Origin: Proteus vulgaris
GTDB taxonomy: Bacteria; Pseudomonadota; Gammaproteobacteria; Enterobacterales; Enterobacteriaceae
Assembly (NCBI RefSeq): GCF_023100685.1
Contig: NZ_CP090064.1
Span: 1,240,001 to 1,304,000 of the forward strand
Direction: 5' to 3'
DNA: 64,000 nt
Every line of letters begins with the position of its first letter. The stretch's first letter is position 1. Below the pieces are notes generated by a model that saw nothing but the letters and a program-made list of their open reading frames with translations, ran no database searches and was not told where the DNA came from. Positions 47,886 to 57,096 of this stretch are shown in pieces. The position numbers and the translations under genes are program-made.

Positions 47886-47918
47886 TAAAAAAAGAGCGGG
47901 GCTCTAATAGAACCCCGC
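47886..47918 (-). terminator. Intrinsic terminator of metG
   Basis: Read on the minus strand, GCGGGG pairs with CCCCGC, with inner TCT/AGA pairs, followed by TCTTTTTTT. Confidence 0.88.
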
Positions 47919-47950
47919 CATTTATTTATTTGGCAAATGAATCTTGGTTG

Positions 47951-49978
47951 TTATTTCACTTGTTGACCCGGTTTTGCACCAGAATCTGGGCTGAGTAAGA
48001 AGATATCTTTATCGCCAGGGCCTGCTGCCATTACCATGCCTTCTGAAATACCAAAACGCATTTTACGAGGTGCTAAATTTGCCACCATTACCGTTAAGCG
48101 ACCTTCTAACACTTTAGGATCTGGGTATGCCGTACGAATACCTGAGAATACTTGGCGAGTTTCACCACCTAAGTCCAAAATTAATTTCAGTAGTTTGTCT
48201 GAGCCTTCAACAAAATCGGCTTGTTTAATTTCAGCAATACGCATATCGATTTTTGCAAAATCATCAAAGTTGATGGTTTCTTGGATCGGTGAATCAGCTA
48301 ATGGGCCTGTGACTTCTTTTACAGGTGCAATGGTGCTTTTTGATGCTTCAACCATTGCATTGGCTTTATCCATTTCAATGCGGTTAAACAATGCTTTGAA
48401 TTTAGTGATCTCTTGGCCTAACAGTGGTTGTTCAAGTGCATCCCATGTTAATTGGGTTTGTAAAAATGCTTCTGAACGTTCTGTCAGTGAAGGTAAAACT
48501 GGTTTCAGGTACGTCATCAGTATGCGGAATAAGTTAATTCCCATAGTACAGATTGCTTGTAACTGAGCATCTTGACCTTCTTGTTTAGCCACTACCCAAG
48601 GTGCTTTTTCGTCAATATAACGGTTAGCTTCATCAGCTAATGCCATAATTTCGCGAACAGCTTTACCAAATTCACGATTTTCGAATGACTGTGCGATAGT
48701 TTCTTGCATATCAACAAAGTGTTGATAAAGTTTAGCATCATCTAAAGAATCCGCTAATTTGCCATCAAATCGCTTGCTGATGAAACCTGCTGTACGCGAT
48801 GCAAGGTTAACGACTTTATTAACAATGTCACTGTTAACACGTTGAACAAAGTCTTCTAAGTTTAGGTCAATATCGTCAATGCGTGATGAAAGTTTTGCTG
48901 CATAGTAATAACGCAGGCAATCAGCATCAAAATGATCAAGATAAGCACGAGCTGTAATAAAGGTGCCTCGAGATTTAGACATCTTGGCGCCATTTACAGT
49001 GACATAACCGTGAACAAACAGGTTTGTCGGCTTGCGATATTCACTGCCTTCTAACATAGCTGGCCAGAATAAGCTGTGGAAATAGACGATATCTTTACCA
49101 ATAAAGTGATAAAGGTCAGCTTTGCTGTCTTTATTCCAAAACTCATCAAAACTTAAATCACCTCGTTTTTCACATAAGTTTAAGAATGAACTCATGTAGC
49201 CAATCGGTGCATCTAGCCATACATAGAAATATTTACCCGGTGCATCTGGAATTTCGAAACCGAAATAAGGCGCATCACGAGTGATATCCCATTGTTGTAA
49301 ACCACTGTCGAACCATTCTTGCATTTTATTCGCAACTTGTTCTTGCAGTGCGCCTGAGCGGATCCATGCTTGTAGCATGTTACTAAATGCAGGTAAGTCA
49401 AAGAAGTAGTGTTCTGTTTCGCGCATTACAGGTGTTGATCCTGAAACGACAGAGCGTGGATTAATTAATTCTGTTGGGCTGTATGTTGAGCCGCATACTT
49501 CACAGTTATCACCGTATTGGTCTTGTGCTTTACATTTAGGGCACGTGCCTTTTACAAAACGGTCAGGTAGGAACATGCCTTTTTCTTCATCATAAAGCTG
49601 AGAAATTGTTTTGCTTTTGATGTGACCATTTTTCTTCAGTGCTAGATAAATTTTTGTCGATAATTCGCGACTTTCTTCACTGTGTGTAGAGTGATAATTA
49701 TCATAACTGATATTGAAGCCTGCAAAATCCTGCTGATGCTCTTTGCTCATTTCTTCAATCATGGCTTCTGGAGTTATACCCAATTGTTGAGCTTTCAGCA
49801 TAATTGGGGTGCCGTGGGCATCGTCAGCGCAGATGAAATGAACTTCTTTGCCGCGCATTCGTTGATAACGGACCCAGATATCTGCCTGAATGTGCTCAAG
49901 GATATGACCGAGATGAATTGAACCGTTAGCATAAGGTAACGCGCAGGTTACCAATAATTTATTCGCGACGTGAGACAT
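47951..49978 (-). CDS. metG: Methionyl-tRNA synthetase MetG
   Basis: Class I synthetase charging tRNA-Met, 675 residues (E. coli 677). HIGH-type motif is HLGH in [12 protein letters not shown], the zinc knuckle is [17 protein letters not shown] (about 146-162), and the KMSKS loop is KMSKSRGT (about 333). The C-terminal tRNA-binding OB fold contains [10 protein letters not shown] and [16 protein letters not shown]. Divergent from mrp, as in E. coli. No T-box or other leader element seen. Confidence 0.96.
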   Translation of the reverse strand: MSHVANKLLVTCALPYANGSIHLGHILEHIQADIWVRYQRMRGKEVHFICADDAHGTPIMLKAQQLGITPEAMIEEMSKEHQQDFAGFNISYDNYHSTHSEESRELSTKIYLALKKNGHIKSKTISQLYDEEKGMFLPDRFVKGTCPKCKAQDQYGDNCEVCGSTYSPTELINPRSVVSGSTPVMRETEHYFFDLPAFSNMLQAWIRSGALQEQVANKMQEWFDSGLQQWDITRDAPYFGFEIPDAPGKYFYVWLDAPIGYMSSFLNLCEKRGDLSFDEFWNKDSKADLYHFIGKDIVYFHSLFWPAMLEGSEYRKPTNLFVHGYVTVNGAKMSKSRGTFITARAYLDHFDADCLRYYYAAKLSSRIDDIDLNLEDFVQRVNSDIVNKVVNLASRTAGFISKRFDGKLADSLDDAKLYQHFVDMQETIAQSFENREFGKAVREIMALADEANRYIDEKAPWVVAKQEGQDAQLQAICTMGINLFRILMTYLKPVLPSLTERSEAFLQTQLTWDALEQPLLGQEITKFKALFNRIEMDKANAMVEASKSTIAPVKEVTGPLADSPIQETINFDDFAKIDMRIAEIKQADFVEGSDKLLKLILDLGGETRQVFSGIRTAYPDPKVLEGRLTVMVANLAPRKMRFGISEGMVMAAGPGDKDIFLLSPDSGAKPGQQVK

Positions 49979-50182
49979 AGTAAGGATCTTACTTCCATAA
50001 AATTAATAAAAGGGACTTTGATGGTAACCGATCCGTCATGATGTCGCTAGGGCAATAATGGAGTTTTTGCAAGAGAAATTTCAGTTGGCAAATTGAGGTA
50101 AGGCATTATCGTAGTCATCTACTATCTGATATGATAGATACACTCATATATTTAATAAATAATGAAAACGAGAGGAGCCGGG

Positions 50183-51295
50183 ATGAGTGATAAATCCCCC
50201 GAGCAGACCACCCCTGAGATTCTGAACGAAAAAGTTTCAGGTGTCTTGTCTACTTTTGAACACCCGACATTGAAACGTAATCTGCTTTCTCTAAAAGCAT
50301 TACATCAATGTGCGATGATTGACGATGTTCTTCATATCGAATTAGTGATGCCATTTGTTTGGAAAAAACCTTTCCAAGTGCTAATCGAAGAAAAGACAAC
50401 TGAACTTCGTGACATCACAGGCGCAAAAGCAATTGAATGGAAACTCAAGCATAATATTTCAACCTTACGTCGTGCAAATGATCTGCCTGGCGTTAATGGT
50501 GTACGTAATATTCTTGCGGTGAGTTCTGGTAAAGGTGGCGTAGGTAAATCAAGTACTGCTGTTAATCTTGCATTAGCCCTTGCACAAGAAGGCGCTAAAG
50601 TAGGTATTCTTGATGCGGATATTTATGGTCCATCTATTCCTAATATGTTAGGTACCACAATGGAGCGTCCAACGTCTCCTGATGGACAACATATGGCGCC
50701 AATTATGGCGTATGGATTAGCGTCTAACTCTATTGGTTATTTAGTGACTGATGATAATGCGATGGTATGGCGTGGTCCTATGGCGAGCAAAGCGTTAATG
50801 CAAATGCTCCAAGATACGTTGTGGCCTGACTTAGATTATCTCGTTATCGATATGCCACCAGGAACAGGTGATATTCAATTAACCTTATCCCAAAATATCC
50901 CTGTAACTGCAGCCGTTGTGGTAACAACACCTCAGGATATTGCGCTGGTGGATGCAATGAAAGGGATTGTCATGTTTAAGAAAGTCAATGTGCCTGTATT
51001 AGGTATTATTGAAAACATGAGTGCGCATATTTGTAGCAACTGTGGTCACCTTGAACCTATCTTTGGTACAGGTGGTGCGGCGAAATTGGCGGAGAAATAT
51101 CATTGCCAATTATTAGGTCAAGTTCCTCTTCATATCTCTTTACGTGAAGATTTAGATCGTGGACAGCCAACAGTGATGCGTGATCCAGAAGGTGAATTTG
51201 CTGATATTTATCGTGAAATAGCGTCAACCGTTTCTGCTCAAATGTATTGGGATGGTGATGCAATTCCAACGGAAATTTCTTTCCGCGCAGTGTAA
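50183..51295 (+). CDS. mrp: Iron-sulfur cluster carrier protein Mrp (ApbC)
   Basis: Cytoplasmic P-loop ATPase that carries and transfers [4Fe-4S] clusters, 370 residues (E. coli 369). An N-terminal DUF59-like segment precedes the deviant Walker A SSGKGGVGKSS (about 113-123). DADIYGPSIPNM, DMPPGTGD and the cluster-binding CSNCG follow. Start ATG 50183 has GAGGAG about 7 bases upstream; an in-frame ATG 21 bases earlier lies before that site. Could serve assembly of the Fe-S proteins encoded in this window, though no direct link is shown. Confidence 0.94.
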   Translation: MSDKSPEQTTPEILNEKVSGVLSTFEHPTLKRNLLSLKALHQCAMIDDVLHIELVMPFVWKKPFQVLIEEKTTELRDITGAKAIEWKLKHNISTLRRANDLPGVNGVRNILAVSSGKGGVGKSSTAVNLALALAQEGAKVGILDADIYGPSIPNMLGTTMERPTSPDGQHMAPIMAYGLASNSIGYLVTDDNAMVWRGPMASKALMQMLQDTLWPDLDYLVIDMPPGTGDIQLTLSQNIPVTAAVVVTTPQDIALVDAMKGIVMFKKVNVPVLGIIENMSAHICSNCGHLEPIFGTGGAAKLAEKYHCQLLGQVPLHISLREDLDRGQPTVMRDPEGEFADIYREIASTVSAQMYWDGDAIPTEISFRAV

Positions 51296-51331
51296 TCGCA
51301 GTAAAATAATGCCTGATATTATTTGCTGATT

Positions 51332-51363
51332 AAAATGGAGAGTCATTTGGCTTTCCATTTTTT
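51332..51363 (+). terminator. Intrinsic terminator after mrp
   Basis: AAAATGGAGAG pairs with CTTTCCATTTT (11 pairs, one G-U) around TCATTTGG, followed by TT. Confidence 0.8.
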
Positions 51364-51515
51364 ACATGTGATTTCCGGCTGTTTTTGATAAAAAACAAAT
51401 AGATTTCTGGTTTTACGCTGGAACCAGAGTGATTTCAAAACTATAATCTGCGCTAGCGTAATATTTACATATTATTACGTTATCCCTCTTTTTATTTCAA
51501 ACCAGGTTTTTGATT

Positions 51516-52157
51516 ATGGCTGACACAGCACATCAGTGCACAATTGTAGGTATCGCTGGAGCTTCTGCTTCGGGTAAAAGTCTTATTGCAAGTACGCTTT
51601 ACCGTGAATTAAGAGCACAAGTAGGTGATCATAATATCGGTGTGATACCAGAAGATTGTTATTATCGTGACCAAAGTGATTTAACGATGGAAGAACGATA
51701 TAAGGTCAATTATGACCACCCAAATTCGATGGATCATGCACTTTTATACCAGCATTTGTGTGAACTAAAAGCAGGAAATGCCATCGAACTCCCTCAGTAT
51801 GACTACGTTGCTCACACTCGCAAAACAGAATCCATCCCTTTTAAGCCTAAAAAAGTTATTATTATTGAAGGCATCTTGTTATTAACAGATAAGCGCCTGC
51901 GCGAAGAGATGGATTTCTCTATCTTTGTTGATACGCCATTAGATATTTGCTTAATGCGTAGAATTAAACGTGATGTAAATGAACGTGGACGTAGCTTAGA
52001 CTCAGTCATTGAACAATATAATAAAACTGTTCGTCCGATGTTCTTCCAGTTTATTGAACCTTCTAAACAATATGCCGATATTATTGTGCCAAGAGGGGGT
52101 AAAAACCGCGTTGCGATTGATATTCTGAAAGCAAAAATTGGGCAGTTCTGCGAATAA
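51516..52157 (+). CDS. udk: Uridine kinase Udk
   Basis: Phosphorylates uridine and cytidine with ATP or GTP in pyrimidine salvage. 213 residues, as in E. coli. P-loop GASASGKSL (about 15-23), [17 protein letters not shown] and the lid RDVNERGRS are present. The ATG at 51516 gives the standard N-terminus ([12 protein letters not shown]). The 220-bp gap after mrp carries its promoter region. First of udk-dcd-asmA. Confidence 0.95.
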   Translation: MADTAHQCTIVGIAGASASGKSLIASTLYRELRAQVGDHNIGVIPEDCYYRDQSDLTMEERYKVNYDHPNSMDHALLYQHLCELKAGNAIELPQYDYVAHTRKTESIPFKPKKVIIIEGILLLTDKRLREEMDFSIFVDTPLDICLMRRIKRDVNERGRSLDSVIEQYNKTVRPMFFQFIEPSKQYADIIVPRGGKNRVAIDILKAKIGQFCE

Positions 52158-52224
52158 TAGGTTCATTTATGGGCAGCTTTCATGCATGATGAAACTGCCT
52201 AATTAACTTGAAGAAGGAAATAAA

Positions 52225-52806
52225 ATGCGATTATGCGACCGTGATATTATTCAGTGGCTGGATGAAGGTAAATTAGTCATTGAGCCTCGCCCGCCTGTCG
52301 AGCGAATTAACGGCGCAACAGCAGATGTTCGCTTAGGAAACCAGTTTCGTGTTTTCCAAGGACATACTGCCGCTTATATTGATCTGAGTGGTCCAAAAGC
52401 TGAAGTGAATGCTGCATTAGAACGTGTGATGAGTGATGAGATTGTTTTACCTGAAGGTGAGGCGTTTTACTTACATCCTGGTGAATTAGCATTGGCTGTG
52501 ACACTAGAATCAGTCACATTACCTGATAATGTGGTGGGGTGGCTAGATGGACGCTCATCATTAGCACGTTTAGGCTTGATGGTGCACGTTACTGCACATC
52601 GTATTGATCCTGGTTGGCATGGGCAAATCGTATTAGAATTCTTTAATTCAGGTAAACTGCCTCTTGCATTAAGACCGGGCATGGTGATTGGTGCATTAAG
52701 TTTTGAACCTATGTCTGGCCCCGCCGATAGACCTTATAATCGTCGTCAAGATGCTAAATATAAAAATCAACAAGGTGCGGTAGGTAGTCGAATTAGTGAA
52801 GATTAA
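52225..52806 (+). CDS. dcd: dCTP deaminase Dcd
   Basis: Converts dCTP to dUTP for thymidylate synthesis. 193 residues, as in E. coli. It has the trimeric dUTPase-like fold: [59 protein letters not shown] site precedes the ATG. Between udk and asmA as in E. coli. Confidence 0.96.
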   Translation: MRLCDRDIIQWLDEGKLVIEPRPPVERINGATADVRLGNQFRVFQGHTAAYIDLSGPKAEVNAALERVMSDEIVLPEGEAFYLHPGELALAVTLESVTLPDNVVGWLDGRSSLARLGLMVHVTAHRIDPGWHGQIVLEFFNSGKLPLALRPGMVIGALSFEPMSGPADRPYNRRQDAKYKNQQGAVGSRISED

Positions 52807-52853
52807 CTATCTTTATAATCATCATTATCAGATTTTACTAAACGGGTAATTAT

Positions 52854-54788
52854 ATGAAAAGGTTTTTGACAACACTGGCTATTTTGCTTGTGGTTATTTT
52901 GGCAGGCTTAACAGCATTAGTTTTACTCATTAACCCTAATGATTTCCGTGGATATCTTGTTGAGCGAGTTGAAAAACAAAGCGGTTATAAACTCACATTA
53001 CAAGATGATATGCGTTGGCATGTTTGGCCAAAACTGAGCATTATCAGTGGTAAAATGTCATTGACAGCACCTGGTGCTGAAATGCCTTTAATTACTGCGG
53101 ATAATATGCGTCTGGATGTTGAGTTATTACCGCTTCTTTCTCATCAACTTGAAGTAAAAGAAGTCATGCTTAAAGGTGCTGTAGTACGTCAAACACCTGA
53201 AAGTAAGGCTATCCCTAAAATAGTTTCTCCTTCTACGCCTAAAGATGTTTCTCACCCTGTGATTGAAACAAGAGCGAATAATTGGCAGTTAAATATTGCC
53301 AAAGTCAAAATTTCAGACAGCTTAATTATTTGGCAGATGAAAGATGGTGAGCAACTTAATTTGCGTGATATTAATTTATCGCTGAAAACAGATGATAAAA
53401 AACAAATTAATCTAGAGATGAGCACGAAAGTAAATCGTGATCGTCGTGAGATAACGCTAAATGTTGCCGCTAATGCTGATATGAACAGCTATCCTTACCA
53501 AATCAACGGTACGATCACACAGCTAGATTATGCATTATCCGGTGTGGAAATCCCTGAAAATGGCATAACAGGAAGTTTAACCTCAGATTTTATGATCCAA
53601 AATGAGGGTGTGAGAAAAATTTCATTTGATAATCTAAATCTAACTGCTAATGACAGTCAATTACAAGGTAGTGTTAGTGCAGAGTTTGCAAATAAAACAC
53701 GTTATCAAGTTGATTTAAAAGGTGAACAATTAAATTTAAATACGTTGTTACCAGAGTTAGCAACGGCTAAAACAACTGAAACTGCATTATTGTCCCTTAA
53801 AGATAATAAGACACTATCATCATTTTCATTATTTAATACTGCACACGCGGCTCCAGCACCTAATGCCACGATTATGGCCAAGCCAGTTATTACTTCAGTG
53901 ACTATTGAAAATAAAGAATATGATTTAACGCATTGGGGTGATATTGAATTTACGCTGAAATTGGCATTGAATAAGCTGCTTTATAAAGAGTTAGAGATTA
54001 ATAATTTTAAACTTGATGCGCTAAATAATCCTAATTCGCTAAATATTCAAACCTTGACAGGACAAGTCCTTCAAGGTGATTTCTCACTTCCAACAGTTAT
54101 CTCTACAAGCATTGTGCCAGCACATATCAGCATGGATGTCACAATGAACAATATTCCATTACAGCCACTATTGCGTGTGTTTAATCAACCTGAAAATTTC
54201 AGTGGATTAATTTCGGCAAAAGGGAATTTAGAAGGTGCAGGATATAACCGAAAAGCCTTTTATAATTATTGGCAAGGTACGCTCAATACATCTGTTAGCC
54301 AATTTAAAATGCAGGGATTAAATGTACCGCAGGTTATTCAGCAATCAGTTGCTCAAGCGACAGATAAAGTGATTTATCCTGAAGATATAGAAAGTTACAC
54401 CCAAGCAGATAATGTCATTGCCCAATTTAAATTAACACCCAAAGGACAATTGACGGTTAATTCTCTTGATGCCCAAGCGGATGCTTATCAAATTAAAGGG
54501 CAGGGTAAAGTTAACCTTCAGCGTCATGATCTTGATGTAACATTATTGGTTAATATTAAAAAAGGGTGGGGTAAAGAAAATGAATTTATTCGCCAACTGG
54601 CTAAAATTGATATTCCATTAAGGCTTTATGGAGATTGGAATGCGGTGCAATATGAACTCAATGTTGAAAAATTATTGCGCGATCAATTACAGCAAAAAGC
54701 GAAACAAGCCATCGATAATTGGCTGAATAAGCAAGATGCTGAAAGCCCAGAAGTAAAAGCACTTAATCAGCTATTGAAGAAAATTTAA
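52854..54788 (+). CDS. asmA: AsmA-family outer membrane assembly protein
   Basis: A 644-residue inner-membrane-anchored periplasmic protein (E. coli AsmA 617). One N-terminal helix (about 5-26) follows MKRF, then the AsmA N-domain with INPNDFRGYLVERVEKQSGY, and the C-terminal AsmA domain with LNTSVSQFKMQGLNV and QIKGQGKVNLQRHDLDVTLLV. The family forms repeating beta-groove structures and is thought to move phospholipids. The middle part (about 260-340) is variable. A terminator follows. Confidence 0.94.
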   Translation: MKRFLTTLAILLVVILAGLTALVLLINPNDFRGYLVERVEKQSGYKLTLQDDMRWHVWPKLSIISGKMSLTAPGAEMPLITADNMRLDVELLPLLSHQLEVKEVMLKGAVVRQTPESKAIPKIVSPSTPKDVSHPVIETRANNWQLNIAKVKISDSLIIWQMKDGEQLNLRDINLSLKTDDKKQINLEMSTKVNRDRREITLNVAANADMNSYPYQINGTITQLDYALSGVEIPENGITGSLTSDFMIQNEGVRKISFDNLNLTANDSQLQGSVSAEFANKTRYQVDLKGEQLNLNTLLPELATAKTTETALLSLKDNKTLSSFSLFNTAHAAPAPNATIMAKPVITSVTIENKEYDLTHWGDIEFTLKLALNKLLYKELEINNFKLDALNNPNSLNIQTLTGQVLQGDFSLPTVISTSIVPAHISMDVTMNNIPLQPLLRVFNQPENFSGLISAKGNLEGAGYNRKAFYNYWQGTLNTSVSQFKMQGLNVPQVIQQSVAQATDKVIYPEDIESYTQADNVIAQFKLTPKGQLTVNSLDAQADAYQIKGQGKVNLQRHDLDVTLLVNIKKGWGKENEFIRQLAKIDIPLRLYGDWNAVQYELNVEKLLRDQLQQKAKQAIDNWLNKQDAESPEVKALNQLLKKI

Positions 54789-54821
54789 TTTCACGATTTT
54801 TAACTTCATCACATTCTTAAT

Positions 54822-54855
54822 AAAAGCACACAATTTTGATAATTGTGTGCTTTTT
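54822..54855 (+). terminator. Intrinsic terminator of udk-dcd-asmA
   Basis: AAAAGCACACAATT pairs with AATTGTGTGCTTTT (14 bp), followed by T. Confidence 0.9.
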
Positions 54856-54938
54856 GCTTTATATCTATCATTTAATTTATGTTTTGAATGAAAAGTAAGC
54901 ATTCGTGCTATACCTATGCAAAAAAATAGTCGTTTTTT

Positions 54939-54952
54939 TTGATATATGTCAT
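54939..54952 (+). promoter_or_regulatory. Candidate FNR site upstream of dcuC
   Basis: TTGATATATGTCAT has one perfect TTGAT half and a partial second half. E. coli dcuC is FNR-activated, which raises plausibility. It lies 113 bp upstream of the start codon. Confidence 0.4.
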
Positions 54953-55064
54953 ACACTGCAACGTTGCCTTTGGGCAGAGTGTGTCAATCGCACTAAACGC
55001 AAAAATGATGATAAAAAATAAAAAACTTCATTTTATAAATGACTACTTTAGACAGGATAAATAA

Positions 55065-56426
55065 ATGATTGAAATTCTTATCGGCGCCTTAGTTGCTGTA
55101 GGCGTTGGACGTTATATTGTAAAAGGCTATTCACCAACCGGTGTTCTAATGACAGGTGGTCTGTTATTACTGATCATCAGCGTTATTATGGGAAGAGCTG
55201 TTTTACCTGCAAGTGCAACTGCGACAGGCTATGGCTTAATCGATATTGTTGAGTATGTGAAAAATCTACTAATGAGCCGTGGTGGCGATTTAGGTATGAT
55301 GATCATGATACTTTGTGGTTTTGCTTCTTATATGACACACATCGGTGCTAATGATGTTGTTGTTAAATTAGCATCACGCCCGCTGAAAATGATCAACTCA
55401 CCTTATCTGCTGATGGTTGCGGCTTACATTGTTGCATGTTTGATGTCACTGGCTGTTTCATCGGCAACAGGTTTAGGTGTGTTATTAATGGCAACGCTGT
55501 TCCCTGTCATGGTGAATATGGGAATTAGTCGCGGTGCTGCTGCTGCAATTTGTGCGTCTCCAGCCTCAATTATTTTAGCGCCAACATCAGGTGATGTTAT
55601 TTTAGCCGCTGAAGCGTCTCAAATGCCGCTGATTGACTTCGCATTTAAAACCACATTGCCTATCTCTATTGCTGCAATTATTGGTATGTGCATTGCGCAC
55701 TTCTTCTGGCAACGTTACCTTGACCGCAAAGAGCACATTGAAACTGAAATGTTAGACGTGAATGAAATCAAAACTCACGCACCAAGTTTCTATGCGATTT
55801 TACCTTTTACACCAATTATCGGTGTTCTCGTTTTTGATGGTAAATGGTTACCAGAGCTTCATATTGTTGCCATTATTATTATCTGTATGATTTTAGCGGC
55901 TGTGATCGAATTTATTCGTAGCTTTAGCGCAAAACAAGTTTTTGAAGGTTTAGAAGTTGCTTACCGCGGTATGGCAGATGCATTTGCTCAAGTTGTTATG
56001 TTATTAGTCGCAGCAGGGGTATTTGCTCAAGGTTTAACAACAGTTGGCTTTATTAATGCATTAATCGAAGGTGCTCAGTCATTAGGTTCAGGTGCGATTG
56101 TGATGATGATTGCACTGGTATTAATTACCATGTTAGCGGCGATGACAACAGGCTCTGGTAACGCGCCATTCTATGCTTTCGTTGAATTAATTCCTCGTTT
56201 AGCAAGCAATATGGGTGTTAACCCAGCTTATTTAACTATTCCAATGTTACAAGCTTCAAACTTAGGCCGTACATTATCACCGGTTTCTGGTGTTGTGGTT
56301 GCGGTATCAGGTATGGCGAAAATTTCACCGTTTGAAGTGATGAAACGTGTTTCTGTACCAGTATTAGTAGGACTGGTTATTGTTATTGTTGCGACTGAAA
56401 TTCTTGTACCAAGTACATTAGGTTAA
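55065..56426 (+). CDS. dcuC: Anaerobic C4-dicarboxylate transporter DcuC
   Basis: Inner membrane carrier mainly exporting succinate in fermentation, 453 residues (E. coli 461). Long near-identical blocks: LLMSRGGDLGMMIMILCGFAS, MTHIGANDVVVKLAS, SLAVSSATGLGVLLMATLFP, AAAAICASPASIILAPTSGD and GSGNAPFYAFVELIPRLASN. It is the orthologue of E. coli DcuC, whereas the protein at 13.7 kb is a diverged paralog. Confidence 0.95.
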   Translation: MIEILIGALVAVGVGRYIVKGYSPTGVLMTGGLLLLIISVIMGRAVLPASATATGYGLIDIVEYVKNLLMSRGGDLGMMIMILCGFASYMTHIGANDVVVKLASRPLKMINSPYLLMVAAYIVACLMSLAVSSATGLGVLLMATLFPVMVNMGISRGAAAAICASPASIILAPTSGDVILAAEASQMPLIDFAFKTTLPISIAAIIGMCIAHFFWQRYLDRKEHIETEMLDVNEIKTHAPSFYAILPFTPIIGVLVFDGKWLPELHIVAIIIICMILAAVIEFIRSFSAKQVFEGLEVAYRGMADAFAQVVMLLVAAGVFAQGLTTVGFINALIEGAQSLGSGAIVMMIALVLITMLAAMTTGSGNAPFYAFVELIPRLASNMGVNPAYLTIPMLQASNLGRTLSPVSGVVVAVSGMAKISPFEVMKRVSVPVLVGLVIVIVATEILVPSTLG

Positions 56427-56475
56427 TTATTAACTTATTAAATTAATCTAAATTTATTGTTTTAAATTTTATTGG

Positions 56476-56508
56476 CGGGTTTTGTAATTGAACAAAGCCC
56501 GTTTTTTA
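56476..56508 (+). terminator. Intrinsic terminator of dcuC
   Basis: CGGGTTTTGT pairs with ACAAAGCCCG (10 pairs, one G-U), followed by TTTTTTA. Confidence 0.88.
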
Positions 56509-57096
56509 TTGAATAAAATTTAAAAATTCTGCCTTATTCTTTCTCATCACACTCATAAATATATAAATAAATATAATAAATCTTATTCTACTCCTATTTG
56601 GAGTGATTAAATATTTTTATATTCAAAATTCTATATATATAATTAAATTTTATTTTAAATACTCTATTAATATCCCATGTTGTATTAAATTTGTATTGTT
56701 TTATTTGTAACTGATTGTATTTAATTGGTAACATTATTTTTTGATAAAATTTAGTAAAAAATTAACTGTAAATATATTACTAATATAAATAAGAGTAACT
56801 ACTTATTTATTCCTATTTTTTTACTGTTAAATCACATTTAAAAATAAATAGGTTTAATTTATTTTATGTATCGTGGTATGTTTGGCTTAAATCACTGGTA
56901 AGTATTATTAAATACGCTTTTTTATTGGCTAAAAATGATGCTATGGATAATGAATTGATAATCACGCCTTATGTGCTTTGGTTTACAGCAAAGGGCGGTA
57001 GCGTGTTTTATGGTGATTAATAGGGTAATTCACAGTGAATAACCACTAAAAAATACACTACTGATCAATTAAATACATAAAAAAGAGAATGTAAAA
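56509..57096. other. AT-rich intergenic region before vgrG
   Basis: About 590 bases without a convincing gene, presumably holding the vgrG promoter. A 25-codon frame (56943-57020) has no ribosome site and no recognised relative. No hcp remnant detected. Confidence 0.5.

Noticed and set aside
56943..57020. A 25-codon frame upstream of vgrG
   Set aside because: No ribosome site, no recognised relative and AT-rich surroundings; probably chance.
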